Source: Streptomyces polyasparticus
GTDB taxonomy: Bacteria > Actinomycetota > Actinomycetes > Streptomycetales > Streptomycetaceae
Direction: 5' to 3'
DNA: 64,000 bases
Assembly (NCBI RefSeq): GCF_014493765.1
Contig: NZ_JACTVJ010000004.1
Coordinates: 682,001-746,000, forward strand
Shown here: positions 36,006 through 44,847 of the stretch, piece after piece
How the letters are laid out: the number at the start of each line of letters is the position of its first letter
How positions within the stretch are numbered: the first letter of the stretch is position 1
Translations under genes and position numbers: made by a program
Notes under the pieces: model-generated
What the model was told of the DNA's origin: nothing
Database searches by the model: none
The model's input: the letters and a program-made list of their open reading frames with translations, nothing else

Positions 36006-37031
36006 ATGACGCGATCCGACAAGAACCCGACCCCCCGCGGCCAGAGCGCCGTCACCGTACGAGGGCTCGTCAAGCACTACGGCGAGACCAAGGCACTCGA
36101 CGGCGTCGACCTCGACGTCCGCGAGGGCACCGTCCTCGGCGTGCTCGGCCCGAACGGCGCCGGCAAGACCACCCTCGTCCGCATCCTCTCCACCCTCATC
36201 CAGCCCGACGCGGGCACGGCCTACGTGGCCGGCTACGACGTCCTCACCCAGCCCCGCCAGCTGCGCCGCAAGATCGGCCTCACCGGCCAGTACGCCTCCG
36301 TCGACGAGAAGCTCTCCGGCTTCGAGAACCTGTACATGATCGGGCGCCTGCTCGACCTGTCCAAGGCGGACTCCAAGAAGCGCGCCAACGAACTCCTCGA
36401 GCGCTTCTCCCTCACCGAGGCCGCCAAGCGCACCGCCGGCACGTACTCCGGAGGCATGCGCCGCCGCCTCGACCTCGCCGCCTCGATGATCGGCCGCCCG
36501 GCCGTCCTCTACCTGGACGAGCCGACCACCGGCCTGGACCCCCGTACCCGCAACGAGGTGTGGGACGAGGTCAAGTCCATGCGCGACGACGGTGTGACCG
36601 TCCTGCTCACCACCCAGTACATGGAGGAGGCCGAGCAGCTGGCCTCCGCGCTCACCGTGATCGACCGCGGCCGGATCATCGCCGAGGGCCAGATCGCCGA
36701 GCTCAAGGCGAAGGTCGGCGGCCGCACCCTGCGCATCCGCCCGGCCGACCCCCTGCAGCTGCGCACCATGGCCGCCGACCTGGACGCCTCCGGGCTCACC
36801 GGCCTGGCCACCGCGACGGTCGACACCGAGACCGGCACGGTCATCGTGCCCGTGCAGAGCGACGAGCAACTGACCGCGATCGTCGGCCACTTGGCCGCCG
36901 CCGGTTTCGCGCTCGCCGACATCGCCACCGAACTGCCCAGCCTGGACGAGGTGTTCCTCTCGCTGACCGGCCAGAAGGCCAGTGCTCCGCAGGACGCGCC
37001 CGCCCGTGAACTCGAGGAGGCCGCCGTATGA
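36006..37031 (+). CDS. drrA: Daunorubicin-resistance-type ABC transporter ATPase (DrrA family)
   Basis: This 341-residue ATPase energises drug export with the permease encoded next. Motifs are Walker A GPNGAGKTTLVRIL (about residues 46-59), the DrrA-type Q-loop GLTGQYASVDEKLSG, signature YSGGMRRRLDLAASM, Walker B VLYLDEPTTGLD and the H-loop replaced by VLLTTQYMEEAEQL, as usual in DrrA. The C-terminal 90 residues are the regulatory DrrA tail. The ATG at 36006 has no clear ribosome site and may be leaderless. Its stop overlaps drrB by ATGA. The symbol gives the family, not the substrate. Confidence 0.9.
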   Translation: MTRSDKNPTPRGQSAVTVRGLVKHYGETKALDGVDLDVREGTVLGVLGPNGAGKTTLVRILSTLIQPDAGTAYVAGYDVLTQPRQLRRKIGLTGQYASVDEKLSGFENLYMIGRLLDLSKADSKKRANELLERFSLTEAAKRTAGTYSGGMRRRLDLAASMIGRPAVLYLDEPTTGLDPRTRNEVWDEVKSMRDDGVTVLLTTQYMEEAEQLASALTVIDRGRIIAEGQIAELKAKVGGRTLRIRPADPLQLRTMAADLDASGLTGLATATVDTETGTVIVPVQSDEQLTAIVGHLAAAGFALADIATELPSLDEVFLSLTGQKASAPQDAPARELEEAAV

Positions 37032-37879
37032 GCACCGCGACCCTGCCCCAGCAGACTCCTGTAGAACAGCCGCCCCTCCTCAACGGAGAGGCCGACGGCC
37101 GCATCGGGCTGCGCGCCAACCTGCGCCACACCGGCGCCCTGATCCGCCGCAATCTGCTGTGGATCAAGAAGGACCCGGAGTCGATGTTCGACGCCCTCCT
37201 GATGCCGGTGGTCTTCACCCTGCTCTTCGTGTACGTCTTCGGCGGCTCGATCGGCAAGGCGATGGGCGGCGGCCAGGACGCCTACGTCCAGTACGTGATC
37301 CCCGGCATGCTCGCGATGATGTCCATGTCGATCGCGCAGGCGGTCGGCACCGGCTTCAACGAGGACTTCCACAAGGGCATCATGGACCGCTTCCGGTCCC
37401 TGCCCATCGGCCGCGGCTCGGTCCTGTTCGCCAAGATCTCCGTGGAGATCATGCGGCAGCTGATCGCCATCGCCGTCCTGATGCTCGTCGCGGTCCTCGT
37501 GGGCTTCGACATCGAGAGCTGGCCCGGCCTGTTCGCGGCCGTCGGACTCTCGGTGCTCTTCGGCTCCGCCGTGATGTGGATCTTCCTGGTGCTCGGGGTG
37601 ACCCTGAAGAGCCCGCAGTCCGTGCAGGCGCTCGGCTTCCTGGTGATGATGCCGCTGCAGTTCGGCTCGTCGATCTTCACGCCGACCCAGAACATGCCGG
37701 GCTGGCTGCAGAACTTCACCGAGTACAACCCGATGTCCGGACTCGCGGACGCGGCCCGCGGTCTGATGACCACCGGCCACCCCGTCGCCCACGGTCTGTG
37801 GGTGACCCTGGCCTGGACGGTCGGCCTGACGGTGGTCATGGCGCCGTACGCCGTCTACAAGTTCGCGAAGAAGAGCTGA
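37028..37879 (+). CDS. drrB: ABC-2 type permease (DrrB family)
   Basis: This 283-residue membrane protein has six transmembrane segments (first about residues 60-80). The ABC-2 pattern LRHTGALIRRNLLWIKKDPE precedes helix 1, and QFGSSIFTPTQNMPGWLQNF lies near the last outer loop, as in DrrB-type drug exporters. It forms the channel of the exporter with the ATPase encoded immediately upstream. The substrate is unknown. It is followed by a 32-bp tandem repeat array and then by a large convergent AfsR-like gene. Confidence 0.9.
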   Translation: MSTATLPQQTPVEQPPLLNGEADGRIGLRANLRHTGALIRRNLLWIKKDPESMFDALLMPVVFTLLFVYVFGGSIGKAMGGGQDAYVQYVIPGMLAMMSMSIAQAVGTGFNEDFHKGIMDRFRSLPIGRGSVLFAKISVEIMRQLIAIAVLMLVAVLVGFDIESWPGLFAAVGLSVLFGSAVMWIFLVLGVTLKSPQSVQALGFLVMMPLQFGSSIFTPTQNMPGWLQNFTEYNPMSGLADAARGLMTTGHPVAHGLWVTLAWTVGLTVVMAPYAVYKFAKKS

Positions 37880-37936
37880 TGCGCACCTGCGCCCACCGGA
37901 CCTGATCCGCACCGTCGGATCGCGTCCGAGCGGCAC

Positions 37937-38070
37937 GGATCAGAAAGCTGATCGACCGGCGCACTCCGGTGGATCAGAAAGCTGGTCGACCGGAACTCCG
38001 GTGGATCAGAAAGCTGGTCGACCGGTACTCCGGTGGATCAGAAAGCTGGTCGACCGGTACTCCGGTGGAT
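37937..38070. repeat. 32-34 bp tandem repeat array abutting a stop codon
   Basis: Four units, each starting GGATCAGAAAGCTG and continuing with a GTCGACCGG core and ACTCCGGT, lie head to tail at 37937, 37971, 38003 and 38035. The last three have a period of exactly 32 bp. A fifth, partial unit (GGATCAGAA, from 38067) contains the stop codon of the AfsR-like gene. No spacers separate the units, so it is not a CRISPR array. It occupies the whole space between the two convergent genes. Confidence 0.93.
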
Positions 38071-41000
38071 CAGAACAGGGCGGCGGCCTCCTCCTTGGAG
38101 AGGCCGCCGCCTTCCGCGTATGCCCGTTCGTACGCCTCGTCGCTGAGAACCGTGCGGACCAGTGCTTCCGCCTCGGCCCGTGTCTCCCGCTCGAACAGCG
38201 GCGATACGTGCAGGGGCGGCCGCTGCGCGTCGGACACGCCGAGCAGCCGTGCCCCGAGGAGCGCGTGCTCCTCGCCTCCGAGCCCGGCGAGCGCCTTGGC
38301 CGCGATCGCCAGATGGTTCGACGTCAGCTGCGGCATCACCATCTGCGACATCGGCTCCAACGCCTGGGCGAGGGCGCTGCGCGCATGGCCGAGCGCGGAC
38401 TCGTAGTCGCCGTCCACGGTGTCGAGCCAGCCGAGCATCCCGTCCAGCATGCCGCGGAACATGACGATGGGCCCGGACAGGAACTGGTCGCGCAGCCAGG
38501 ACAGATTCTCCCGCGCCTCCGCGGTCCGGCCGGTGCGGCCGAGGTGCAGCGCGAAGTAGAGCCGCGCGAAGGCCTGTGCCTCGCTGAGCGAGGGATCGGC
38601 CTCGTCGATGATCCCGCGCAGGATGCGCTCGGCCTCGTCGCCGCGGTCCAGTTCGACCAGCGCGCCGCCGGCCAGACGGGACTTGAGGACCATCACCTGC
38701 GTGTGCGCCCCGATGCGTTCGGCGCGCTCGATGGCGTCCCGGTAGTCGTCGACGGCCCGCTCGAACTCGCCCTGCCGCTCCCAGGCCTCACCGCGCGCGG
38801 ACAGCGCCTCGGCCTGCCCCCATACGTCGCCGAGTTCGGTGTAGATCGCGAGCGCCTCGTCGGCGTTGGCGGCCGCGTCGACGGACCATTCGCTGCGGTT
38901 GGCGAGGATGTTCGCGCGCATCTGCAGCGCTCCGGCGAGCTCCCACCGGAAGCCGAACTCGCGGCAGGCCCGCACCTGTTGGGCGCTGAGCTCCAGGACG
39001 TCGAAGGGCTCACCGTTCAACAGGCGCGCGAAGAACCAGATCGATCCCGGCATACGGCAGGTCTGCGGCATGCCCGGCCGGTACGTCTGCACGACGGCGC
39101 TCAGAAAGTCCTGCTCGTCGCCGCCGGCCACACCCGTCCAGAGATCGTGGCCGTGGTCCATCGTGGCCACCTGGATCAGCCGGGCCCCGCGCCGCGCCTC
39201 CGCGAACACCTCGGGGCTCATCGGCGGCGGTGCGTCGGTGCACCGCTCGTACACGTCGGGGGCGGGCGTGACGGGGTGCGTGAAGGGTTCGGGGCCGAGC
39301 TGCACGGCCGCGGCGGACCAGTGCTGGGCCTCGGCCCGCTGGTCGCGCATCTGCCAGTACCAGCACAGCGAGTGCACCAGGCACAGGGCCTCGTGCTCGT
39401 CGCGCAGCGCGATGGCGCGGCGCAGGGAGGTGCGCAGGTTCTCGTACTCGGTCTCGATCAGCTCGATGGCCTCGAACTGGCGGCTGGTGCGCAGCAACGG
39501 GTCGGTGGTGCGGGCGAGTTCGCGGTAGTGGACGAGATGGGCACGTTCGGCCAGGGCCCGCTCCCCCGCCTCGTCGAGGCGTTCGGCGGCGTACTCGGCA
39601 ACGGTCTCGAGGAGGCGGTAGCGCATCTCACCGTTCGCCGAAGGGACCGCCACCACAAGGGACTTGTCGACCAGGGAGCCGAGCAGGTCGAGGACGTCAC
39701 GGCGGTCCACCATGAGGTGCAGATGGCACGCGGCGTCCCCGTCCGTCGCGGGCACGGCACCGCACACGGCTTCGGCGGCGCTCAGGTCGCAGCCGCGCGC
39801 GAACACCGACAGGCGGCGCAGGACCGCCCGTTCGGGTTCGTCGAGCAGGTCCCAGGACCAGTCGACGACGGCCCGCAGGGTCTGCTGGCGCGGCAGGACC
39901 GTACGGCTGCCGCCGGTCAGGAGGCGGAAGCGGTCGTCGAGCCGGTCGGCGATCTGGCGCGGGGTGAGCATCCGCAGGCGGGCGGCGGCGAGTTCGATGG
40001 CGAGGGGCTGCCCGTCGAGGCGTCGGCAGATCTCCTCGGCCGCGGCGCGGTCCTCGTCGACGGTGAAGCCCGGCCGCGCGGCCGCCCCGCGTTCGCCGAG
40101 CAGCCGCAGCGCCATGGCTTCGGGCAGCGGGCCGAGCGGGCGCACCGACTCGCCCGGTACGCCGAGCGGTTCACGGCTCGTCGCGAGCACCGTCAGACCG
40201 GGGCAGCGCGCGAGCAGATACGCCAGCATGTCGGCGGCGGCGCCGATGACGTGCTCGCAGTTGTCGAGCACGAGCAGCAGCTCGCGGCGCGCGCAGTGCT
40301 CCACGAGGCGTACGAGGGGGTCCTGGCCGCTGCGGTCCACGGACCGCAGCTCCTCGGCGCCCGCTCCGTACAGGACGGTCTCGCGCGCCCCGAGCGCGGT
40401 GAGCACGGCTTCGGGGACGGCCTCGGGGTCGGCGTCCGCGCTCACGGGCGCGAGCTCGGCGAGCCAGACGCCGTCGCGGAAGGAGAGCCCGTCGGCGGCT
40501 TCCTGCGAGAGCCGTGTCTTGCCCGCGCCGCCGGGCCCGAGCAGGGTGACGAGCCGGGCGCTCGCGAGGTCGTCACGGAGCGCCTGCAGCTCGGCCTCGC
40601 GGCCGACGAAGGAGGTCAGGCGTGCGCGGAGGTTGCCCTTGCGGGATTCCGGCGCGGGGGATTGCGGAAGGGGCGTCTCGGGAGCGGGGGACGTGGCCGC
40701 CAGGGGGTCGGCCGCCGGTCCGGCCGGCGGCTCGGACCCCGGCCGCTCGACCCCCGGCAGCCCGACCCCCGGCGACAGCAACTCCGCGTGCAGCGCGCGC
40801 AGTTCGGGCCCCGGATCCGCGCCGAGCTGATCCGCCAGATGCTCCCGTACGTCCTCGTACGCGGCCAGCGCCTCCGCCGGGCGTCCCGCGTCGCGCAGCG
40901 CCCGCAGGCGCAGCACCTGCAGCGGCTCGTCCAGCGGGCGGGCCTCGGCGAGGGCGGCGAGCTCGGGCAGGATCTGCTCGGCCCGGCCGAGCGCGAGCGC

Positions 41001-41495
41001 CGCGGCAAGGCGTCCGCGCCGCGCCTCCAGACGCCGGGCCTCCCAGCGCGCGGCCTCGGCGCCGCGGTCGGGCAGATCGGCGAGCGCCGGGCCGCGCCAC
41101 AGCGCGAGCCCTTCGTCGAACAGGGCCATGGCCTTGACCGCGTCCCCGTCCGCCAGGGCGTTCGCCGCCTCGGCGGCTAGCCGCTCGAAGCGGTACGCGT
41201 CCACGTCGTCGGCCTCGGCGACCAACCGGTAGCCGCCGGGCCCGAGTTCCACCGCCTCCGTGCCCAGGGACCGCCGCAGCCGTCCGACCAGCGCCTGCAG
41301 CGCGCCGTTCGCGTCGGCGGGCGGATCGCCGTCCCAGACCTCGTCGACGAGCTGCCCCACGGGAAGCGCCCGGCCCGGCCGCAGCGCCAGCACGGTCAGG
41401 AGCCCGCGCAGCCGCGCACCGCCCAGGGTTACGGGGGTGCCGTCGGGCTGATGGGCCTGGGTGGTACCGAGGACGGAATAGCGCACGTGCGCCAT
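38070..41495 (-). CDS. Large AfsR-like (SARP/BTAD-ATPase-TPR) transcriptional regulator
   Basis: This 1141-residue regulator has the full AfsR-type layout. It begins with a winged-helix DNA-binding domain (about residues 1-92) and a BTAD domain (about 98-245), followed by a Pro-rich linker. Next is an NB-ARC-type ATPase with Walker A GPGGAGKTRLSQ (about 318-329) and the ELLLVLDNCEHV Walker B (about 400-411). The C-terminal half is made of helical TPR-like repeats. Such proteins usually act as pathway-specific or pleiotropic activators. The ATG at 41495 fits. It converges on the DrrAB-type exporter genes, so control of a drug-related function is possible but unproven. Confidence 0.9.
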   Translation of the reverse strand: MAHVRYSVLGTTQAHQPDGTPVTLGGARLRGLLTVLALRPGRALPVGQLVDEVWDGDPPADANGALQALVGRLRRSLGTEAVELGPGGYRLVAEADDVDAYRFERLAAEAANALADGDAVKAMALFDEGLALWRGPALADLPDRGAEAARWEARRLEARRGRLAAALALGRAEQILPELAALAEARPLDEPLQVLRLRALRDAGRPAEALAAYEDVREHLADQLGADPGPELRALHAELLSPGVGLPGVERPGSEPPAGPAADPLAATSPAPETPLPQSPAPESRKGNLRARLTSFVGREAELQALRDDLASARLVTLLGPGGAGKTRLSQEAADGLSFRDGVWLAELAPVSADADPEAVPEAVLTALGARETVLYGAGAEELRSVDRSGQDPLVRLVEHCARRELLLVLDNCEHVIGAAADMLAYLLARCPGLTVLATSREPLGVPGESVRPLGPLPEAMALRLLGERGAAARPGFTVDEDRAAAEEICRRLDGQPLAIELAAARLRMLTPRQIADRLDDRFRLLTGGSRTVLPRQQTLRAVVDWSWDLLDEPERAVLRRLSVFARGCDLSAAEAVCGAVPATDGDAACHLHLMVDRRDVLDLLGSLVDKSLVVAVPSANGEMRYRLLETVAEYAAERLDEAGERALAERAHLVHYRELARTTDPLLRTSRQFEAIELIETEYENLRTSLRRAIALRDEHEALCLVHSLCWYWQMRDQRAEAQHWSAAAVQLGPEPFTHPVTPAPDVYERCTDAPPPMSPEVFAEARRGARLIQVATMDHGHDLWTGVAGGDEQDFLSAVVQTYRPGMPQTCRMPGSIWFFARLLNGEPFDVLELSAQQVRACREFGFRWELAGALQMRANILANRSEWSVDAAANADEALAIYTELGDVWGQAEALSARGEAWERQGEFERAVDDYRDAIERAERIGAHTQVMVLKSRLAGGALVELDRGDEAERILRGIIDEADPSLSEAQAFARLYFALHLGRTGRTAEARENLSWLRDQFLSGPIVMFRGMLDGMLGWLDTVDGDYESALGHARSALAQALEPMSQMVMPQLTSNHLAIAAKALAGLGGEEHALLGARLLGVSDAQRPPLHVSPLFERETRAEAEALVRTVLSDEAYERAYAEGGGLSKEEAAALF

Positions 41496-41609
41496 TCTCC
41501 CCCGAACAGGGCGGAGCCCGTCAGGAACCCCGCACGTCCACGGTCCGTTGCTCCCACGTCACCGATAGCGTCTTCCCGTACGAATCAGCTGACGGCAGGA
41601 GCCCGGCCC

Positions 41610-42407
41610 ATGACCACCGCCATCCGGCGCAGCGACCGGCGGATCAGTCCCGTCTTCCTCGGCATCGTGGCCGTGACCGCCGCGGGCGGCTGGGCGGCGT
41701 GGACGGGGTTCGCGGACAATCCCGGGGTCGCGGTCTTCGTGTTCGTCACGGGCGCGTGGATCGTGTCCCTGTGTCTGCACGAGTACGCGCACGCGCGGAC
41801 CGCGCTGCACAGCGGCGACATCTCGATCGGCGCCAAGGGCTATCTCACGCTGAACCCGCTGAAGTACACCCATGCGCTGCTCAGCATCATCCTGCCCGTG
41901 CTCTTCGTGATCATGGGCGGACTCGGTCTGCCGGGCGGCGCGGTGTTCATCGAGCGCGGGCGGATCCAGGGCCGCTGGAAGCACAGCCTGATCTCGGCCG
42001 CGGGACCGCTCACCAATGTGCTGTTCGCGATCGTCTGCACCGCGCCGTTCTGGCTGGACGCCCTGGACGGCGTGCCGCTCGTCTTCCAGTACGCGCTGGC
42101 GTTCCTCGCGCTGCTCCAGGTCACGGCCGCACTGTTGAACTTCCTGCCGATCCCCGGGCTCGACGGCTACGGCGTGATCGAGCCGTGGCTCTCGTACAAA
42201 ATCCGCCGCCAGGTGGAGCCCTTCGCACCGTTCGGGCTGCTCGCCGTGTTCGGTGTGCTGTGGATCCCCGAGGTGAACGTGTGGTTCTTCGACACGATCG
42301 ACTCGCTGCTCGGCCTGCTCGGGATCGAGGAGTTCGAGTCGTACTGCGGGCAGAACCTCTACCGCTTCTGGGCCGACCAGAACGATCTGTGCGCCGTCGG
42401 CCGGTGA
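41610..42407 (+). CDS. Site-2 protease (M50) family membrane metalloprotease
   Basis: This 265-residue membrane protein has five or six hydrophobic segments. The zinc site is HEYAH (His57, Glu58, His61) in the second membrane segment, and the second motif is NFLPIPGLDGYG with the Asp ligand. Such proteins cut substrates within the membrane, often to release regulators. It lacks a PDZ domain and is of the short, Streptomyces-common type. The ATG at 41610 has GCAGGAG upstream. No partner regulator is evident nearby. The stop at 42407 is followed at once by a 26-bp repeat array. Confidence 0.88.
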   Translation: MTTAIRRSDRRISPVFLGIVAVTAAGGWAAWTGFADNPGVAVFVFVTGAWIVSLCLHEYAHARTALHSGDISIGAKGYLTLNPLKYTHALLSIILPVLFVIMGGLGLPGGAVFIERGRIQGRWKHSLISAAGPLTNVLFAIVCTAPFWLDALDGVPLVFQYALAFLALLQVTAALLNFLPIPGLDGYGVIEPWLSYKIRRQVEPFAPFGLLAVFGVLWIPEVNVWFFDTIDSLLGLLGIEEFESYCGQNLYRFWADQNDLCAVGR

Positions 42408-42410
42408 GCC

Positions 42411-42514
42411 GCTGCGTCAGCAGGTGACGGGGCGGCGCTGCGTAAGCAGGTGACGGGGCGGCGCTGCGTCAGCAGGTGACGGGGCGGCGCCGTGTCAGCC
42501 GGTGACGGGGCGGC
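42411..42514. repeat. 26-bp tandem repeat overlapping the end of a small gene
   Basis: Four 26-bp units (core GTCAGCAGGTGACGGGGCGG) lie at 42411, 42437, 42463 and 42489. The innermost unit contains the last codons and the stop of the minus-strand gene at 42495 (RRPVTG then stop). The other three repeat this gene end downstream of it. Confidence 0.93.
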
Positions 42515-42677
42515 GCCCGGCGCGGCCCTTGCGCACGTAGTAGACGGTCATGTTCGAGGACAGACCGGCGATCAGCACCCAGACGATGCCGAGCAGGCTG
42601 CCCTGCCAGAAGGAGACGACGGCCGCGGCCACGGCGAGGACGCAGACGATCAGCGCGTACAGAGCGAGGCGGGGCAT
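42495..42677 (-). CDS. Small two-helix membrane protein
   Basis: This 60-residue product has two hydrophobic segments (about residues 4-22 and 27-46) and a basic C-terminal tail (VYYVRKGRAGRRPVTG). Proteins of this kind are common and uncharacterised in Streptomyces. The ATG at 42677 has CAGGAGCCGTCCCC upstream, a good ribosome site. Its 3' end is tandemly repeated downstream. Confidence 0.75.
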   Translation of the reverse strand: MPRLALYALIVCVLAVAAAVVSFWQGSLLGIVWVLIAGLSSNMTVYYVRKGRAGRRPVTG

Positions 42678-42761
42678 GGGGACGGCTCCTGTCGGGTGAC
42701 ACCTACAGTGGTACGCCGACCAGTGTCCCCCATGTCCCGCCCTGCTCCGTCAGGGGCCGGC

Positions 42762-43490
42762 TCAGACGTCCGTGATCCGCAGCCCGGCGTGCGCCTTGTA
42801 GCGGCGGTTGACCGAGATCAGGTTCGCCACGAGCGCCTCGACCTGGTGGGCATTGCGAAGGCGGCCCGCGAAGACCCCGCGCATCCCGGGGATACGGCCG
42901 GCAAGGGCCTGCACGATGTCGGTGTCGGCCCGCACCTCGCCGAGCACCATCACATCGGTGTCGATCTCCTCGACCGACTCGTCCTGCAGCAGCACCGCCG
43001 ACAGGTGGTGGAAGGCGGCCGTGACCCGGGAGTCCGGCAGCAGGGCGGCGGCCTGCTCGGCGGCGCTGCCCTCCTCGACCTTCAGCGCGTACGCGCCCTT
43101 CTTGTCGAAGCCGAGCGGGTTGACGCAGTCCACGACGAGCTTGCCGGCGAGGTCCTCGCGCAGCGCCTCGAGGGTCTTGGCGTGACCCTCCCACGGCACG
43201 GCGACGATCACGATGTCGCTGCGCCGGGCGCACTCGGCGTTGTCGGCGCCCTCGATCCCGAGGCCGAGCTCGTCGGCCGCGGTCTGCGCGCGGTCCGCGG
43301 CGCGCGAGCCGATGATCACCTTCTGGCCCGCGCGGGCGAGCCGGTAGGCCAGGCCGCGGCCCTGGTCGCCGGTGCCGCCGAGCACGCCGACGACGAGACC
43401 GGACACGTCGGGCAGGTCCCAGGGGTCCTTGGCGGGGGCCTTCGCGGGGGCTGCGGCAGGCGCCGCGGCGGGGGCATCATTCGTAGTCAT
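42762..43490 (-). CDS. npdG: NADPH-dependent F420 reductase NpdG
   Basis: This 242-residue enzyme moves hydride between NADPH and coenzyme F420, supplying reduced F420 to cytoplasmic F420-dependent enzymes. An Ala/Pro-rich N-terminal tail (about 30 residues) precedes the Rossmann motif VGVLGGTGDQGRGLAYRLA and the NADP-phosphate-binding VIIGSRAADRA. Other family features are VDCVNPLGFDKKG and AAFHHLSAVLLQD. The ATG at 43490 begins MTTNDAPAAAPAA. It is a single gene here. Confidence 0.9.
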   Translation of the reverse strand: MTTNDAPAAAPAAAPAKAPAKDPWDLPDVSGLVVGVLGGTGDQGRGLAYRLARAGQKVIIGSRAADRAQTAADELGLGIEGADNAECARRSDIVIVAVPWEGHAKTLEALREDLAGKLVVDCVNPLGFDKKGAYALKVEEGSAAEQAAALLPDSRVTAAFHHLSAVLLQDESVEEIDTDVMVLGEVRADTDIVQALAGRIPGMRGVFAGRLRNAHQVEALVANLISVNRRYKAHAGLRITDV

Positions 43491-43557
43491 GCGCTGACGA
43501 TACTTGCTGGTAGCGGCCTGTTGAGTTCCGCCCGTACGTGCTATCGCAGCCGCTCGG

Positions 43558-44640
43558 TCACACGCCGATGCGGGCGAGCGGTATCCGTCGGAAGGTGATC
43601 GTCTCGTACGGGGTGAAGTCCCCGGTCTCGTAAAGGAGTCCGAGGGTGCGTTCGTCGATCCGTACGAGATCGGAGTACGCGGCGGGCACCCCGCTCACGG
43701 TGTGCACGGGCCCCCAGGTGGAGCCCTGGTCGGTGCTGGCGCGCAGGGTCATCAGGGCGCGGTGGCCGGGGTCGGCGGGGCCGGAGTACAGCAGCGGGCC
43801 GCCTTCGAGCTGGAGTACGGAGCCCTCGACGACCGGTCCGGTGAGGCAGGCCTGCGGGCGGAAGGCCTTCACCAGGGTCTCGCCGCCGTCCTTGGACCAG
43901 GCCTCGGCGCGGTTGCCGGGTGCGGGCGAGTCGTTGCGGGTGTTGAAGTAGACGCGCCCGTCGGGGAGTTGGGCCGCGGTGGTCTCGTTCACATTGATCA
44001 GGCCATCGGGGCTGTCGTCCACGTACCCCATACGCCAGCTCTGCCCCCGGTCGTCGCTCAGGAGGCAGTGACCGCCGTTGTACCGCGACTCGGTGCCGTC
44101 GTCGCCGGAGCCCGCCGCGGGCGGCAGCGAGTGGTTGGCCGGCACGACGATCCGGCCCGAGGCGAGCTGCAGCGCATGGCCCGGCGTGGTCGCGTACCAG
44201 CGCCAACTCGGCTTCTTCGTCTGCGCGGTGATCTCCCGCAGGCCCGACCAGGTGAGCCCGTCGTCGTCGCTGTGCTGCACGTACACGCGGCGCCCGTCGG
44301 CGGCGGAGGCCTGTCCGCGCCGGATCCTGGCCTCGCTCGCCGAGGCGGCGTTGCGCATATGGACGAGCAGGATGCGGCCGTCGGCGAGGACGACGGGGGC
44401 GGGGTTGCCCGCGAGGTGGTCGCCGTTGCGGGCGGCGATGGAGAGCGGGCTCCAGGTGCGGCCGCCGTCGGTGGAGCGCTTGAGGACGATGTCGATGTTG
44501 CCGGCGTCGGAGGCCGAGGCGACCCGGCCCTCGCAGAACGCGAGCAGGGTGCCGGCCCGGCTGCGCACCACGGCGGGGATACGGAAACTCGCGTAGCCCT
44601 CGCGGCCCGCGCGGAACGGTACGGATACCTCGCTCGCCAT
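43558..44640 (-). CDS. Sialidase-like (BNR repeat) glycosidase without signal peptide
   Basis: This 360-residue protein has a six-bladed propeller pattern. The FRIP motif is at residues 19-22 (YASFRIPAVVRS), and Asp-boxes appear as STDGGRTWSPL, SDDDGLTWSGL, SDDRGQSWRMG and STDQGSTWGPV, with a decayed one at SKDGGETLV. Candidate active-site residues include the Arg of FRIP, CEGR, and RYNGGH. Family members remove terminal sialic acid or related sugars and are normally secreted. This one starts at ATG 44640 with no signal peptide or Tat motif. It may act on internalised sugars or exit by another route. Confidence 0.85.
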   Translation of the reverse strand: MASEVSVPFRAGREGYASFRIPAVVRSRAGTLLAFCEGRVASASDAGNIDIVLKRSTDGGRTWSPLSIAARNGDHLAGNPAPVVLADGRILLVHMRNAASASEARIRRGQASAADGRRVYVQHSDDDGLTWSGLREITAQTKKPSWRWYATTPGHALQLASGRIVVPANHSLPPAAGSGDDGTESRYNGGHCLLSDDRGQSWRMGYVDDSPDGLINVNETTAAQLPDGRVYFNTRNDSPAPGNRAEAWSKDGGETLVKAFRPQACLTGPVVEGSVLQLEGGPLLYSGPADPGHRALMTLRASTDQGSTWGPVHTVSGVPAAYSDLVRIDERTLGLLYETGDFTPYETITFRRIPLARIGV

Positions 44641-44847
44641 GGCCCCACCCTCTCGCCTGCCGCCGGGCCACCGACGCTCTCAAGGCGAGCGGAACGCGGG
44701 GTGAACGGCCGGAAACGGCAAGGAAGTTCAGCTGTGCGCGCGATGCCCGTACTGCCGTACGAAGCCCTGTGCCCGAGTCCGGCCGCATGCCATGGAGATG
44801 GCGTGAACCTGCCCGGATCGGGGGCGGCTTGCGGCAGTATGCGGGCC

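Noticed and set aside
37937-38070. Possible CRISPR array
   Set aside because: The units are directly adjacent with no unique spacers between them, and no cas genes are present.
38001-41180. A plus-strand open frame of about 1,060 codons opposite the AfsR-like regulator
   Set aside because: It has the same antisense bias artefact, no recognisable domain, and would read through the tandem repeat array.
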